Positions 42,530 through 52,147 of a stretch of 64,000 nt of DNA are shown in pieces. Numbering within the stretch: position 1 is the first letter of the stretch; every line of letters begins with the position of its first letter. The translations under genes and the position numbers were made by a program. A model generated the notes under the pieces. That model made no database searches. It was not told where the DNA came from and saw only the letters and a program-made list of their open reading frames with translations. The stretch comes from CAKZQX01 sp034435975. GTDB taxonomy: Bacteria > Chloroflexota > Chloroflexia > Chloroflexales > Chloroflexaceae. Location: positions 1 to 64,000 of the forward strand of contig DAOTWD010000014.1 in NCBI GenBank assembly GCA_034435975.1, in the 5' to 3' direction.

Positions 42530-45274
42530 TCAAACATAAAACACCCGTACACACCCTGCCGTGCCGGGCGCCGGGCCGCCGCTTTCCCACGGCCACCCGG
42601 CGGCGCGCATCAGACGACTGAGCCAGTCCTCGCCAGTCTTCTTTGCTGCTGGCCCACTGAGAAGCAGGTAGTCACGGGCACGGGTCAGGGCCACATAAAG
42701 CAGGCGCTCGCGTTCGGCCTGCTCCATCTGACGCTCCTCGGCCAGCGCCAGTTGATAGGCCACGGTCGGCTCCTGTTCGCCGGTGGCACCGCGCAGCCGC
42801 AGCGCCAGGCCATACGGTCGCCGCGCCAACCAGGATGCCTTCTGCGGCAGTGGCTTGCGTCCCAGGTCGGGCAGCACCACAATTGGGAATTCCAGGCCTT
42901 TGCTGCGGTGAACCGTCATCAACTGCACGCTGCCGGTCGCCTCCAGCGGTGCCTCGGCCTCGTGTGAATCGGTTTGTAGCAGGGTATCCAGGTACACCCG
43001 CAAGGCACCCAGGCCACCGCTGCCTGCACGCCGCGCCACCTCTAGCAGTTTCTCCACATTGACCCGCCGCCGCTCGCCATCTGGCAACCCACTGATCGTC
43101 GCCAGGTAGCCCGTCTGCGCCAGCGCCGCACGGAGCAACTCAACCACCGTGACCCGCCCACGCAAGTCGTGCAGGTCACGCAAGGTCGCACGCGCAAAAT
43201 CCAGTGGCATAGACGCCGCATCAGGCGTCTCAACAGTGCGCTCCATCAATGCCGTCCACATACTGTGTGGATGCGCAAAGCGCAGGCGCAGGATGGTGCC
43301 GTCATCCAGCGCAAACAGCGGCGACCGTAACACACCCACGAGCGCCAGTTCATCGTCTGGATCGTCCAGCACGCGCAGCAAATGTATTAGATCCAGCACC
43401 TCTTTGCGACCATAATAGCCGCGCCCGGCCGTGGTCAGAAAAGGAATACCCTCCGCTCGGAGGGCCTGCTCGTAATAGTCAAAAGCGGTGGAAGCCTGAA
43501 ACAGCAGTGCAAAGTCGCCATACTCCGGCGCACGCCAGCCCTGCGGCCCGGCCACCAGCGGCCCCTCTGCGCCGGTCACCAGCGCCTGGATACGCTCGAC
43601 CAGCACCCTGGCCTCGACCTCCCGCGATTCCTCGGCATTCGCGGTGTCGGTGACAAGATGCACTTCCACGCAACAGGGGTGCGTCGGTGCAGGACGGTGG
43701 GCATGCAAGGCCTCGAAGGGAATCTCATAGGCTTGCAGTGGCCGCGAGCGAGCAAAGATCGATGCGGCCACCTGATTGATCCAGGTCAGTAGCATCGCAT
43801 GGCTGCGAAAAGAAGTATCCAGTGTAACTGCTCGCCCACCGCGGGCTACAATGTCGGACGCAACGCGGCGGAAAACACGCACATCTGCGCCGCGAAAGCG
43901 ATAGATCGACTGCTTCCCATCACCAACCACAAACAACGCTGGTGGCGTACATGCTGCACCGGGCGGGGTACCGGCGGCTGGTGACGAGTTGTGCATACCC
44001 GTCAGCGCATAGATGATCGCCCGTTGCTCATCGTTCGTATCCTGAAACTCGTCCACCAGCACCGCCCGTAACTCGGCCTGCCAGCGGGCGCACACCTGGG
44101 GATGCTGCTCCAGCAAGGCGCGGGCGCGTTGCTCCAGATCATCATAGTCCAGTGCGTCGATCTGCTCTTTGCGTTGCGTATAACAGGCCACCACCTGCAT
44201 ATAAAGCGCGCGCAAAGCCAGTATGACCTGCGCTGCTCGTTGTTCCAGTTCAGCATCAAACGTCAGTTCGAGCAGATCTTTGTCCTGATACTCTTGATAC
44301 GCTGTGCGCAACACGTTCAAGGCATCTTTTGCCGCCTCAAGATCAGTCGTTGTGGGCCAGTTTTTCTTGCTGCCACCAGTGAGTCTGATGGTCTGGATCG
44401 GTGTAAAATCAGGCAAGGATATGTGTGTCGCAGGCTCAAGCCCACCAGCGGTCACATCTATGCGCGGTAGTTGGCCCAGCCAGTCATGCACTGCTCGCAC
44501 CTGCTTGCCGATCAAATCCTGATCACTGGCAACCGCGGCCAGACGATCCAGTTCAACACTGGCCGCGCATGAGCGGAGGTGCCTGATCAGGGCTGCCAGT
44601 ACATTGGCGCGCGTGGTGGTCAGCCAGGTCTGCCACCATACCTGGAGTTCATCTGCTGTCATGGGCATATGCGCCAGCGCGGCCCGCACCTCGGCACCGC
44701 CGCGCACCATACCGGTCAGAATGGTACGTAGCTCCTCGCGCCCGGTCTCGGCCAGCAGGAGCGTCAGATCGGCTGTCTGCCGGGCCACGTCGGGGTCATT
44801 GCGGTACGCAGACTGGACAGCCGCCGCCATGGCAGTATCAATGCTCTCTGTCAGCAGCAACAGTGCCTCGACTTCATCGAGGACACGAAAGCCTGGATCA
44901 AGGCCCGTCTCTGCGGGATGGCTGCGCAATAGTGTGGCACAGAAGCTGTGAATGGTGCCGATCCGCGCCGCCTCAATTGCGCTACGCCGGGCTTCCCAGG
45001 TCAGGCGCTCGGCACGAGACGACTCCCGTGCCCGTTTCTCAATCGCCTGCTGCACGCGCTCACGCATCTCACGGGCCGCTTTGTCGGTAAAGGTAATCGC
45101 CAGGATGGACGCCACCGCTGCAAAAGCCGTCTCATCGTCCTGTAGCGCCTCCATGCTCAGCAAGCGCAGATAGCGCTCGACCAGCACCCGGGTCTTACCG
45201 CTACCTGCGCCAGCAGTGACAATCAGGTTATCGTCCAGATGAATAGCCTGATGTTGAGCCGGAGTAAAGTCCAC
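42530..45274 (-). CDS. AddA/UvrD-like DNA helicase without a visible nuclease domain
   Basis: 914 residues from a GTG at 45274, 2 bp after the upstream stop; the frame is open to 45439, but the homology starts at DFTPAQHQAI. Superfamily 1 motifs are complete: TAGAGSGKTRVLV (I), ITFTDKAAREM (Ia), VDEFQDTN (II), VGDGKQSIYRFRGADV (III), LDTSFRSH (IV), MTVHRSKGLEFPIVVLPDL (V) and LLYVALTRARDYLLLSG (VI). After motif VI only about 40 residues remain. AddA proteins normally continue with a PD-(D/E)XK nuclease of 150-250 residues. Either this is a helicase-only form or the end was lost. It should act on DNA ends in repair. It is coupled to the DA1-like gene. Confidence 0.85.
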   Translation of the reverse strand: MDFTPAQHQAIHLDDNLIVTAGAGSGKTRVLVERYLRLLSMEALQDDETAFAAVASILAITFTDKAAREMRERVQQAIEKRARESSRAERLTWEARRSAIEAARIGTIHSFCATLLRSHPAETGLDPGFRVLDEVEALLLLTESIDTAMAAAVQSAYRNDPDVARQTADLTLLLAETGREELRTILTGMVRGGAEVRAALAHMPMTADELQVWWQTWLTTTRANVLAALIRHLRSCAASVELDRLAAVASDQDLIGKQVRAVHDWLGQLPRIDVTAGGLEPATHISLPDFTPIQTIRLTGGSKKNWPTTTDLEAAKDALNVLRTAYQEYQDKDLLELTFDAELEQRAAQVILALRALYMQVVACYTQRKEQIDALDYDDLEQRARALLEQHPQVCARWQAELRAVLVDEFQDTNDEQRAIIYALTGMHNSSPAAGTPPGAACTPPALFVVGDGKQSIYRFRGADVRVFRRVASDIVARGGRAVTLDTSFRSHAMLLTWINQVAASIFARSRPLQAYEIPFEALHAHRPAPTHPCCVEVHLVTDTANAEESREVEARVLVERIQALVTGAEGPLVAGPQGWRAPEYGDFALLFQASTAFDYYEQALRAEGIPFLTTAGRGYYGRKEVLDLIHLLRVLDDPDDELALVGVLRSPLFALDDGTILRLRFAHPHSMWTALMERTVETPDAASMPLDFARATLRDLHDLRGRVTVVELLRAALAQTGYLATISGLPDGERRRVNVEKLLEVARRAGSGGLGALRVYLDTLLQTDSHEAEAPLEATGSVQLMTVHRSKGLEFPIVVLPDLGRKPLPQKASWLARRPYGLALRLRGATGEQEPTVAYQLALAEERQMEQAERERLLYVALTRARDYLLLSGPAAKKTGEDWLSRLMRAAGWPWESGGPAPGTAGCVRVFYV

Positions 45275-45276
45275 GG

Positions 45277-46008
45277 CTATTCGGCCTTTCGAATATAAGC
45301 GATAACACCCGGAATACCTATTTGCCGCTCCAGTTCCAGCACATAGCGTAAGGCAGGCAAATATGGATGCGAACCGCTCAACATACGCTGTGCTGCCTTC
45401 ATACAGCCGAGCCAGAGCAAATGGTGGTAGGCAACCCACTCGGCAAAGCCCTCGCGCAAGCGATCATCGCTCAATAGCGGGCACTGTTCACCCTGCCAGG
45501 CATGGGCATACTCGTGTGCCACCGTCGCCCGAAACAGCAGCCGGGGCAGGCCATAGAGCATAAAGATCACCCGCAGGTGCCCCTGACGCTGATACAGGCC
45601 CAGGATGCGCTCATAGCCTGCCAGCGTGTGCCGCATATCCTGGCTACGCACAGACTGAAGAGCGGGTGCATCGACCAGCCGAAACACAACCCCGACATTT
45701 AGCGTCAAACTGAGCTGCCTCACCACCCCGGCCACCGTCTCGTCAAATAGCCTCTTCGCCAGCTCCGGGTCATAGACCGCCGTATGGTGGCACCGCGGAC
45801 ACTGGAATCGCCCATCGTGGAGTTGCCAGTAGTGCGGGCCAAGTGGTGCACCACAGCTATCGCATCGCGGGCGGGTGTTAATACACTGCGGACAATAACG
45901 CTCATCGCTGTCAAGCAGTGTGTAGTAGGTACCCGTCAGCCGACAGCCGCATGCTGCGCAGTGGTCGAGCGCGGCGGGTATGGGTGATTGACTGGATGGT
46001 GTGGTCAT
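45277..46008 (-). CDS. DA1-like zinc peptidase with LIM-like zinc fingers
   Basis: 243 residues from the ATG at 46008 (TGAGGC upstream); a GTG at 46041 is an alternative. The first 75 residues hold four CxxC pairs: CAACGC, CPQC, CDSC and CPRCHH, a LIM/zinc-ribbon-like array. Then comes a helical domain with the zinc-protease motif ATVAHEYAHAWQ (HExxH, near residue 165) and a downstream Glu in LREGFAEWVAYH. This is the plan of the DA1 family (LIM plus peptidase), known in plants as a ubiquitin-activated protease limiting organ size. Bacterial members are little studied. The stop is 2 bp from the helicase start, so the two are probably one operon. Confidence 0.8.
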   Translation of the reverse strand: MTTPSSQSPIPAALDHCAACGCRLTGTYYTLLDSDERYCPQCINTRPRCDSCGAPLGPHYWQLHDGRFQCPRCHHTAVYDPELAKRLFDETVAGVVRQLSLTLNVGVVFRLVDAPALQSVRSQDMRHTLAGYERILGLYQRQGHLRVIFMLYGLPRLLFRATVAHEYAHAWQGEQCPLLSDDRLREGFAEWVAYHHLLWLGCMKAAQRMLSGSHPYLPALRYVLELERQIGIPGVIAYIRKAE

Positions 46009-46016
46009 CGCTGCCT

Positions 46017-46060
46017 CAGGCGAAAAAGACGTGGTGTTCACGCGACCGCGTAAATCCTGT
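46017..46060 (+). repeat. Copy 2 of the 44-bp dispersed repeat
   Basis: It begins CAGGCGAAAAAGACGTGG, then has TTCACGCGACCGCGTAAA and ends TCCTGT. It matches 63677-63720 at 37 of 44 positions with no gap. It lies just upstream of the DA1-like gene, facing the opposite way from that gene. Confidence 0.7.
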
Positions 46061-46209
46061 TATAACTCATTGAGGATTGCTATTATACCATACCAGATTC
46101 GTATCAACCCGCCGGGCATGCTATACTCCCTCGTAATCAAAACCTGAAACCAGTGCGGCACGTTCACCCGTTGTGCATGCCGCACCATCATCTGGCATAA
46201 GGAGGCAGC

Positions 46210-47727
46210 ATGCTCGCTAAAGTTTATAGCTGTGCGGTGATTGGCCTGGAGGGGATGCTGGTGGAGGTTGAGGTCGATATTGCGCAGGGCCTGCCTGCCT
46301 TTACCGTGGTTGGTCTGGGCGACACGGCTGTTCAGGAGAGTCGGGAGCGGGTACGCGCCGCTATTCGTAACAGCGGGCAGACATTCCCCTTGAAGCGCAT
46401 CACCGTCAACCTGGCACCGGGCGATCTGCGTAAGGCTGGCCCGGCCTATGATTTGCCAATTGCGATCGGCCTGTTACTGGCATCGGAGCAGATCTATGGT
46501 GATGTAGCAAAGGCAGTTTTTATTGGCGAGCTGAGTCTCGATGGCACGTTGCGCCACACCGATGGTGTGTTGCCCATGGTAGCAGTGGCACGAGCGCAGG
46601 GTATCGAGACGGTGTATGTACCCTATGAAGATGCGCCCGAAGCGGCGCTGGTCGAGGGATTGACGATTGTGCCAGTACGCACGCTCTCTGACCTGGCGGC
46701 GCATATCTGTACTGAACGCCCGCTGGCACCCTATCTGTCCACATTGCGCTTTGATGAGATCGAGGTGCACTATCCGGTTGACTTCAAAGATGTGCGTGGG
46801 CAGGAGCATGTCAAGCGGGCGCTGGAGGTGGCGGCAGCCGGTGGGCATAATGTGTTGATGTCGGGCAGCCCTGGCGCAGGCAAAACCCTGATGGCACGTG
46901 CGCTGATCTCCATCCTACCGCCGATGAGCCTGGATGAGGCGATTGAGGTCACCAAAATCTACAGCGTGAGTGGGCAATTGCCCAGAGACACGCCCTTGAT
47001 CCGCCAGCGCCCGTTCTGCGCACCGCACCACACGACGTCGCTGGCCGGACTGGTGGGCGGTGGCGGCGGGCGCATCAGACCAGGGATGATCTCGCTGGCG
47101 CATCGGGGTGTCCTCTTCCTGGACGAGTTGCCCGAATTTGGCCCCAGGCTGGAAGTACTGCGCCAGCCTCTAGAGGATCGCGTCGTCACGCTGAGTCGCG
47201 CATCGGGCAGTGTCACCTTCCCCGCATCGTTTATGCTGGTCGCTGCACAGAACCCCTGTCCGTGTGGCTGGTACGGGGATCCGGAACGCGCCTGCACATG
47301 CAGCCCTGCGTTGATCACCCGCTATCAGCGCCGCATCTCTGGCCCCCTGCTTGACCGGATCGACATTCATGTTGATGTACCACGGGTAAACTATGACAAA
47401 CTGAGCAGCGAGCAGCAGGGTGAACCCTCCGCTGCCATCCGTCAGCGCATCTGCGCCGCCCGCGAACGACAACAGGCACGCTTTCAGGGCACACGCCTGC
47501 TCTCTAATAGCGATATGGGCGCAGCCGAGATCCACGATTACTGTCCACTGGACAGTACTGGGCAGAGCCTGATGAAGGCCGCCGTGCGTCAACTCAACCT
47601 GTCAGCACGCGGCTACCACCGCGTCCTCAAGCTGGCACGCACTATTGCCGACCTGGCCGGCAGCGAGCAGATCGCCCCTGCACATCTGGCCGAGGCCATT
47701 CAGTACCGCCCGCGGCGGGTGGAGTAG
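46210..47727 (+). CDS. comM: YifB/ComM-family Mg-chelatase-like AAA+ ATPase
   Basis: 505 residues, the family length. The N-terminal Lon-protease-like fold (GLPAFTVVGLGDTAVQESRE, near residue 28) precedes the AAA+ core: Walker A GSPGAGKTLMARAL (near 219), Walker B GVLFLDELPEFG (near 300) and sensor region AAQNPCPCGWYGDPERACTC (near 346), whose cysteines likely bind zinc. In Gram-negatives ComM is a branch-migration helicase needed for recombination during natural transformation. In this phylum the role is inferred. A strong AAGGAGG lies in front of the start. Confidence 0.93.
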   Translation: MLAKVYSCAVIGLEGMLVEVEVDIAQGLPAFTVVGLGDTAVQESRERVRAAIRNSGQTFPLKRITVNLAPGDLRKAGPAYDLPIAIGLLLASEQIYGDVAKAVFIGELSLDGTLRHTDGVLPMVAVARAQGIETVYVPYEDAPEAALVEGLTIVPVRTLSDLAAHICTERPLAPYLSTLRFDEIEVHYPVDFKDVRGQEHVKRALEVAAAGGHNVLMSGSPGAGKTLMARALISILPPMSLDEAIEVTKIYSVSGQLPRDTPLIRQRPFCAPHHTTSLAGLVGGGGGRIRPGMISLAHRGVLFLDELPEFGPRLEVLRQPLEDRVVTLSRASGSVTFPASFMLVAAQNPCPCGWYGDPERACTCSPALITRYQRRISGPLLDRIDIHVDVPRVNYDKLSSEQQGEPSAAIRQRICAARERQQARFQGTRLLSNSDMGAAEIHDYCPLDSTGQSLMKAAVRQLNLSARGYHRVLKLARTIADLAGSEQIAPAHLAEAIQYRPRRVE

Positions 47728-48005
47728 GCGGTTCTGGGTTGGTGCGGGCCAACGTGCCAACGCTGAAGCCGTTGCCCTTCTGCGTTCAAAAGCGACCGTC
47801 CGGGGCCTGTGTCCCTCCGGTTTACCAGATTGCTCGTGAGACTCGGCGCGTGTGTCAATGTATCTATGTGCTATACTCTACAACAACACAAACGACCCGG
47901 AGTGCCTGATACCGTGTTTCCGTCGCTCTGCACTGCCGAAAAGTGTCGCCGGGTTGGTACAACATGCAACGAGCGGTTGAATCACTATCTTAGACAAGGT
48001 TTCAG

Positions 48006-48785
48006 ATGTCAGGTTTTGACCTGCCAGGGTTGCAATTGTCCCCCACCGACGTTCACGTCTGGTGTATCGCCCTTGACCAGCCGTTCACTACACTGTCAAG
48101 GTTAGCCGGTCTGCTCTCAGCTGATGAGCAGGCGCGGGCTGCCCGGTTTTACTTCGAGCGTGATCGGCGTGCCTTTATTGTCTGTCACGGATGGCTCCGC
48201 GTGATACTGGGGCGTTATCTGGCGGTTGATCCGCAGTACCTGGAGTTTGAACATACGTTGCACGGTAAGCCAACCCTGGTGGTACAGTCTGGTTCCACCT
48301 GCCTGCAATTCAATCTATCACACTCGCACCAGATTGTACTCTATGCCATTACCCGTCAACGCGAAATCGGGATTGACCTTGAATATATCCGCCCGATGCC
48401 TGATATGGAACAAATCGTGGCTCGCTTTTTTACCCCGTCCGAGCAGGCGATGGTTCAGACCCTCCCCACTGATCAGCGTCTTACCGCCTTTTTTCGCGCC
48501 TGGACGTGCAAAGAGGCCTATCTCAAAGCCATTGGTTCCGGGTTGACGCGCCCCCTGGCTGATTTTGCGGTTGCGCTGGTACCTGGTGAACCGCCCCGCC
48601 TCCTGCACGATGTGCATGATCCGCATGCTGTTGAACGCTGGTCGTTCCATACATGGACGCCGGCTGCGGGATATGTGGCTGCCCTCTGTGTTGACGGCCA
48701 CGATTGGCACCTGGTGTGCTATGCCGACGGTGGTACGGGCGGTGGTTTGGCCACCTGTCCCGCATCAACCATGCCCGGCGTATGA
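48006..48785 (+). CDS. Sfp-type 4'-phosphopantetheinyl transferase
   Basis: 259 residues. The magnesium-binding motif IGIDLEYIRP (near residue 122) and the partner motif FFRAWTCKEAYLKAIGSGL (near 162) are complete. KPTLVVQSG and FNLSHSHQIVLYAI lie upstream as in Sfp. It loads the phosphopantetheine arm of CoA onto carrier proteins in the cytoplasm. No polyketide or peptide synthetase is in the window, so it may serve the fatty-acid carrier protein or a distant cluster. Its end overlaps the convergent MFS gene by 67 bp. Confidence 0.9.
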   Translation: MSGFDLPGLQLSPTDVHVWCIALDQPFTTLSRLAGLLSADEQARAARFYFERDRRAFIVCHGWLRVILGRYLAVDPQYLEFEHTLHGKPTLVVQSGSTCLQFNLSHSHQIVLYAITRQREIGIDLEYIRPMPDMEQIVARFFTPSEQAMVQTLPTDQRLTAFFRAWTCKEAYLKAIGSGLTRPLADFAVALVPGEPPRLLHDVHDPHAVERWSFHTWTPAAGYVAALCVDGHDWHLVCYADGGTGGGLATCPASTMPGV

Positions 48786-50044
48786 GCTGTGCTGGGTTCA
48801 CCACCTTCCGTTGACAATGTTTGCCCCTGACGCTGCGGCAACGTCAACGCCAGAAGTGCCGCCACCAGGCCCATCCAGGTAACGGCCTGCATCACGACAG
48901 GCAGATCATACACGTCGGCCAGCAGACCAGCACACCAGGCACCGATTGCACCCGATGCAAAGGTAAAGCCCAGGATCAACCCTGCTGCAAAGCGCCGCCC
49001 GGTTGGAAGCAGGTTTTGCGCATGAACGACCAGGATGCTGTGCTGACCGCCCACCAGCACGCCCGCCAGTCCTGCGGCCACAAAGGTAATTGCGACCGAG
49101 GGTGCGGCCAGGCAGACCAGTCCGGCAGGCACGCTCAGTAGCAGTGGTACGACCGTAGCAACCCGCATCCCAAACCGATCCGCCAGGTTGCCCATAAAGA
49201 CATTCCCGGTAGCGGCAGTGCCCATAAATGTGCCAGCCAGCAACCCATACAACTGCGGCGTCCAGGCCCGGTCAGCAAACAGTTTGGGCAGGAAAGACTG
49301 GTAGACGACCTGAATAGAAGAGCGCACGGCTACCAGCAGTACAAATGCCAGCACCGCCAGGCTCAACCATTGCTTAACCTGTACCATCTGCCGCCAATGA
49401 TGTGTCCAGGTGGTACCCCGATCAGTACAGTGAGAGAACGACTGGTCGAGGCGGGACTGATCGGGGTCGGGTTTGCGGTCATCTGGAGATACTTGACTGA
49501 CAGGGCGTACACTTATTAGCAAACCTGCTGGCAATAGCGCCAGCAGCGCCAGTGGTAGCACGCCCAGGTTGCCTGCACTGGCAAACAACAAGCCACCCAG
49601 GATCGGGCCGAGTGCCAGCCCCATCTGCCCACAGAAAAAGAAGACCGCAGTTGCGCTGTTGGCCCGATCCGGGTATGCAGTCGCAGCGCTGGCTGTGCCA
49701 ATTGGATGGAACAGACCACTGCCCAGTGGGGCGAGGGCAAAACAAACCAGCAGCAATGTCCAGTTGGCGAACAGTGCTATGGCACAAAAGAACAACGCCA
49801 ACCAGACTACACCCAGGCCCGCCAGCAACACGGCCCGATTGGGCATGCGATCCGCCAGCCAGCCAAAGAGCGGCTGCGAGAGCGAGTTCGCCAACAGATA
49901 CAGGGTCAGCGCGAAGCCGATCTGGGCGTTGCTCAGACTGAGCGGTATGGCCAGCACTGCCAGCAATACTGGCCCCAGGCTATTCAGGGTATCTACAGCA
50001 AAGTGGCTGCTGACCACGGCAAGATAGAGTCGATTGCGAAACAT
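48719..50044 (-). CDS. MFS transporter (fosmidomycin-resistance-like)
   Basis: 441 residues with about 12 membrane segments. It starts HFAVDTLNSLGPVLLAVLAI, and after helix 2 has PLFGWLADRMPNR, the MFS loop 2-3 motif. GSGLFHPIGTASAA, FFFCGQMGLALGP and GGQHSILVVHAQNLLPTG are marks of the fosmidomycin-resistance (Fsr) branch. It is a proton-coupled exporter of small molecules, and the substrate here is unknown. The start is preceded by AAGGAG. It is divergent to nothing and convergent with the phosphopantetheinyl transferase. The amidohydrolase gene lies 20 bp upstream in the same direction, so the two may be co-transcribed. Confidence 0.87.
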   Translation of the reverse strand: MFRNRLYLAVVSSHFAVDTLNSLGPVLLAVLAIPLSLSNAQIGFALTLYLLANSLSQPLFGWLADRMPNRAVLLAGLGVVWLALFFCAIALFANWTLLLVCFALAPLGSGLFHPIGTASAATAYPDRANSATAVFFFCGQMGLALGPILGGLLFASAGNLGVLPLALLALLPAGLLISVRPVSQVSPDDRKPDPDQSRLDQSFSHCTDRGTTWTHHWRQMVQVKQWLSLAVLAFVLLVAVRSSIQVVYQSFLPKLFADRAWTPQLYGLLAGTFMGTAATGNVFMGNLADRFGMRVATVVPLLLSVPAGLVCLAAPSVAITFVAAGLAGVLVGGQHSILVVHAQNLLPTGRRFAAGLILGFTFASGAIGAWCAGLLADVYDLPVVMQAVTWMGLVAALLALTLPQRQGQTLSTEGGEPSTAHTPGMVDAGQVAKPPPVPPSA

Positions 50045-50064
50045 AGCTACTCCTTCAATAATTG

Positions 50065-51705
50065 CTACAAATGGCGTTCAAATTGTACCTGCCCATCCAC
50101 AAAGGTTATGTCAACCTGAATGGTATGAAGCGCTGCTGGTGCGATCTGGAAAGGATCAACTGCAAGAACAACGAGATCTGCCAGCATGCCGGGTGCCAGC
50201 ATGCCTTTGATATGCGCCTCGGCGCTTGCCACCGCCGGGCCACGACAATACCCATGCAGCGCCTCAGTCAGGCTCAGGCGTTGCTCAGGATACCAGCCAG
50301 CCGCAGGCGTGCCATCTATGCGCTGGCGCATGACCGCAGCGTGGATACCGTGCCAGGGGTTGAAAGACTCGACCGGCGCATCAGAGCCAAAAGCCAGCAT
50401 CGCTCCGGCAGACAGAAGCGAGCGCCAGGCGTAGGCCGTTGCACAACGGGTGCCCCACAGACGATCCGCCACCAGCATATCGGCAGTGGCATGCACCGGT
50501 TGCATTGATGCCACCACGCCCAGCGCCGCAAAGCGGGCAATATCACTGGGATGCACCAGTTGCGCATGCTCGATCCGGTCGGGCAATGCTGGTGCATTCC
50601 ATCCATTGCCCGCAGGATCGTTATGGATCAGCGCTGCCGTGGCTGCGTGGGCAGCCTGGATTGCATCAAGTGCTTTGCGGTTGGCCGCATCACCAACGGC
50701 ATGGATGACCAGGCTGATACCAGCATAGCGGGCAGTGTAGACAAGCTGGTATAGTTCCGCCAGCGACAGCATCGGTAGGCCTGTGCCAGGTTGCCCCTCA
50801 TACGGTTCCAGCATATCTGCTGTCTGCGAGCCGAGTGAACCATCGGCAAACACCTTGAGGCCACCGGTACGTAACCAGTGATCGCCCAATCCACTCCGCA
50901 GCCCCAATGATCGGGCCGCCTCGAAATCGGGCGCAGCCAGATGTGCCAGACAGCGCAGCCGTAGCTCGCCTCGCGCACGCAAAATCTGCAAGTCGTGCAA
51001 CGTTTCACGCCCATCGTCCGGGTTGGGGCTGGGCGGGATATGCACGCTGGTCAGTCCATAGCGCAATCCCTCGGACTGGGCACGCTTCAGCGCCGCGAGT
51101 CGTTCGGCGGGCGTGATGCCACCAATGATCGAGCGTACCAGTTCCTGCGCTGCTTCGAGCAGAATGCCCGTCGCCTGTCCACGCTCATCGCGCTGAATTT
51201 GACCACCGGGCGGATCAGGTGTTTGATCGTCTATCCCGGCCAACTCCAGGGCGCGGCTGTTGACCCACGCCGAGTGCCCATCTTTGCGCACCAGAAACGC
51301 CGGATGTTCAGGACACACCCGATCCAGATCGGTGCGCTGCGGCCACTGCCCGTCCCAGTTGGTATGATCCCAGCCTCCTCCCAGCAACCAGGCACCTGAT
51401 GTGAGGGTAGCAGTATGGGCCGCAATTTGTGTGCAAGCCAGCTCCAGGCTGCTGGTTTGCTCCAGACGCACGCGCTGACTGACCAGACCGTGCCATGTTA
51501 AATGCACATGTGCATCGGTCAGCCCCGGAATAACGGCCCGCCCGTTCAGGTTGATGCCTGGTGCGTACCGACCAGCGGCAGCGACAACGGCTTGCTCATC
51601 CCCAATAGCCAGAATGCGTCCATCCTTGATTGCCAGCGCTGAGGCTTGCGGTTGACGTGGGTTCAAAGTATAAATTGCACCATTATAGAGAACCAGAGTT
51701 GACAT
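50065..51705 (-). CDS. YtcJ-like metal-dependent amidohydrolase
   Basis: 546 residues, as in the amidohydrolase-3 family. The N-terminal beta-sandwich has LAIKDGRILAIGD. The first metal site is VIPGLTDAHVHLTWHG (near residue 58). Later come LKVFADGSLGSQTADM, LVIHAVGDAANRKALD and RIEHAQLV (metal His), and AFGSDAPVESFNPWHGIHAA (metal Asp). Members hydrolyse cyclic amides, exoenzyme-like substrates or formamides; this one cannot be specified. There is no signal peptide. Only 20 bp separate its stop from the MFS start, so uptake or export and hydrolysis may be linked. Confidence 0.87.
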   Translation of the reverse strand: MSTLVLYNGAIYTLNPRQPQASALAIKDGRILAIGDEQAVVAAAGRYAPGINLNGRAVIPGLTDAHVHLTWHGLVSQRVRLEQTSSLELACTQIAAHTATLTSGAWLLGGGWDHTNWDGQWPQRTDLDRVCPEHPAFLVRKDGHSAWVNSRALELAGIDDQTPDPPGGQIQRDERGQATGILLEAAQELVRSIIGGITPAERLAALKRAQSEGLRYGLTSVHIPPSPNPDDGRETLHDLQILRARGELRLRCLAHLAAPDFEAARSLGLRSGLGDHWLRTGGLKVFADGSLGSQTADMLEPYEGQPGTGLPMLSLAELYQLVYTARYAGISLVIHAVGDAANRKALDAIQAAHAATAALIHNDPAGNGWNAPALPDRIEHAQLVHPSDIARFAALGVVASMQPVHATADMLVADRLWGTRCATAYAWRSLLSAGAMLAFGSDAPVESFNPWHGIHAAVMRQRIDGTPAAGWYPEQRLSLTEALHGYCRGPAVASAEAHIKGMLAPGMLADLVVLAVDPFQIAPAALHTIQVDITFVDGQVQFERHL

Positions 51706-52098
51706 TTACACGCTTAGGATTATATGACAGAGCGCATGCGATCGGCATTTGTGTCAGGTATAGCGGTGAAGCCGGCAGGTTGGTTTTCTCTTCCTCACCC
51801 TGCCGGTGTTGCTCTCTATCCACACGAGCAATGCTCCGTATCGCATCTGTCCGGCTATGATCCTTGTACAGAGAGCTTTGATTCGTTCGTTTCGTGCGCA
51901 TAGGCTCTGGAGGCATCTGGGAGTGTGGGCCTATGGCCTGCATGCGGGCGGGCCGCCCGCGTACCCAGGGATGCCCGCGTACCCAGACCGTAGCTGAAAC
52001 CAGGACATATGTGCGTTCACAAGCTTTTTAGACTGGTTCATAGAATAAGCAATCCTACGTCGTGAACAGCTATTTGTCAACATAGCGTAGGAGGTGGT
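51706..52098. other. Intergenic stretch with GC-rich inverted words
   Basis: No gene is seen. CGGGCGGGCCGCCCG (near 51946) is self-complementary. It is followed by two copies of GCCCGCGTACCCAG. GCCGGCAGG and CCCTGCCGG around 51772-51808 can pair. The end carries AGGAGG at 52089-52094, serving the short ORF that follows. Confidence 0.4.
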
Positions 52099-52143
52099 AT
52101 GATGAGCCAGAAGGCCGAATCTCAACGGGTACATATGGAATGA
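52099..52143 (+). CDS. Possible 14-codon leader peptide before the histidine phosphatase
   Basis: A perfect AGGAGG (52089-52094) stands 4 bp before an ATG that opens a 14-codon frame (MMSQKAESQRVHME), stopping 4 bp before the phosphatase ATG at 52148. The phosphatase itself has no good ribosome site. So ribosomes probably load here and re-initiate. No attenuator hairpin or codon bias was seen, so this could be plain coupling. Confidence 0.35.
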   Translation: MMSQKAESQRVHME

Positions 52144-52147
52144 TTTC

